From an uncultured Thermomicrobiales bacterium (GTDB lineage Bacteria > Chloroflexota > Chloroflexia > Thermomicrobiales > UBA6265): a stretch of DNA of 5,646 bases. The position numbers and the translations under genes were made by a program. Below the pieces are notes generated by a model that was given only the letters and a program-made list of their open reading frames with translations, was not told the origin of the DNA and did not search any database. The DNA is taken from positions 1 to 5,646 of the forward strand of contig CADCWJ010000740.1 in NCBI GenBank assembly GCA_902806365.1. The letters run 5' to 3'. Shown here piece after piece: positions 5,551 through 5,646 of this stretch (position 1 is its first letter; each line of letters opens with the position of its first letter).

Positions 5551-5646
5551 TTAAGCAGCATCCGTGAAGCGGAGCTTCACGTTCGGCCCGGTATTGCCAG
5601 CGATCGCCACGGCTTTGCGGTGATGCAACGAACGCAAATTTGGCAA
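5551..5646 (-). CDS. Possible 3' end of an unidentified gene (partial, enters from the right edge)
   Basis: On the minus strand one frame is open from the window edge to a TAA at 5553-5551, giving 31 residues that end NVKLRFTDAA. Its codon positions show rising GC in the order second, first, third (about 15, 18 and 21 of 31), the pattern expected for a coding frame in GC-rich DNA; the other two frames do not show it. The stop lies 91 bp upstream of the pyrE start, so a shared operon is possible. I do not recognise the protein. The DNA also contains inverted repeats: an 8-bp stem with a 3-nt loop at 5563-5581, and nested 6-bp pairs TTGCCA/TGGCAA (5594-5599, 5641-5646) and TTTGCG/CGCAAA (5614-5619, 5633-5638), so a structured leader RNA is an alternative. 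Confidence 0.3.
   Translation of the reverse strand: MPNLRSLHHRKAVAIAGNTGPNVKLRFTDAA

Noticed and set aside
5460..5561. N-terminal extension of PyrE from the ATG at 5561.
   Set aside because: The added 34 residues do not look like PyrE, the upstream ATG has no ribosome-binding site, and a strong GGAGG precedes the ATG at 5459.
5600..5640. On the minus strand ACCGCAAAGCC resembles the ACGCAAAGCC segment of the c-di-GMP-I (GEMM) riboswitch.
   Set aside because: The other conserved parts, including the GNRA-capped first stem and the tetraloop-receptor side, are not visible, and the segment lies in a frame with coding-like composition upstream of pyrE, an atypical target.

Overview
This is a compact, GC-rich bacterial segment that looks chromosomal and housekeeping rather than mobile. 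No transposase, integrase, phage gene, CRISPR array, tRNA or rRNA is visible. The best guess for the host is a high-GC member of Chloroflexota (Thermomicrobia/Sphaerobacter-like). This rests on the Thermus-type PyrE, the exonuclease-UvrC fusion and G/C-rich third codon positions. The assignment is an inference and I hold it weakly; an actinobacterium-like or Deinococcus-Thermus-like host is not excluded.

Layout: (i) At the left edge, on the minus strand, are the first codons of a gene whose product begins with a twin-arginine (Tat) signal motif. (ii) A spacer of about 140 bp holds a perfect 16-bp palindrome. (iii) A large minus-strand gene encodes a fusion: predicted winged helix, DEDDh 3'-5' exonuclease, UvrC-type GIY-YIG nuclease, four-cysteine cluster motif and UVR motif. 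It lacks the C-terminal RNase H-like nuclease and HhH region of true UvrC. (iv) A divergent intergenic region of about 125-167 bp is rich in inverted repeats. (v) A complete NAD+-dependent DNA ligase gene (ligA) lies on the plus strand, followed by a 70-residue coiled-coil protein with a strong ribosome-binding site. (vi) Only 12 bp further, convergently, is a minus-strand pyrE (orotate phosphoribosyltransferase, Thermus-type). (vii) Its leader contains a strong hairpin, and upstream of that, at the right edge, there may be the 3' end of another minus-strand gene.

How the genes may work together: the fusion protein and LigA are transcribed away from a shared control region. The first could nick DNA 3' of a lesion and digest from a 3' end, and the second seals nicks, so the pair resembles the beginning and end of an excision-repair reaction. 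The shared region contains ACACT-N6-AGTGT repeats that resemble the outer bases of NrdR boxes, a possible link to dNTP or replication control. PyrE supplies pyrimidine nucleotides, but nothing in the sequence shows that it is co-regulated with the repair genes.
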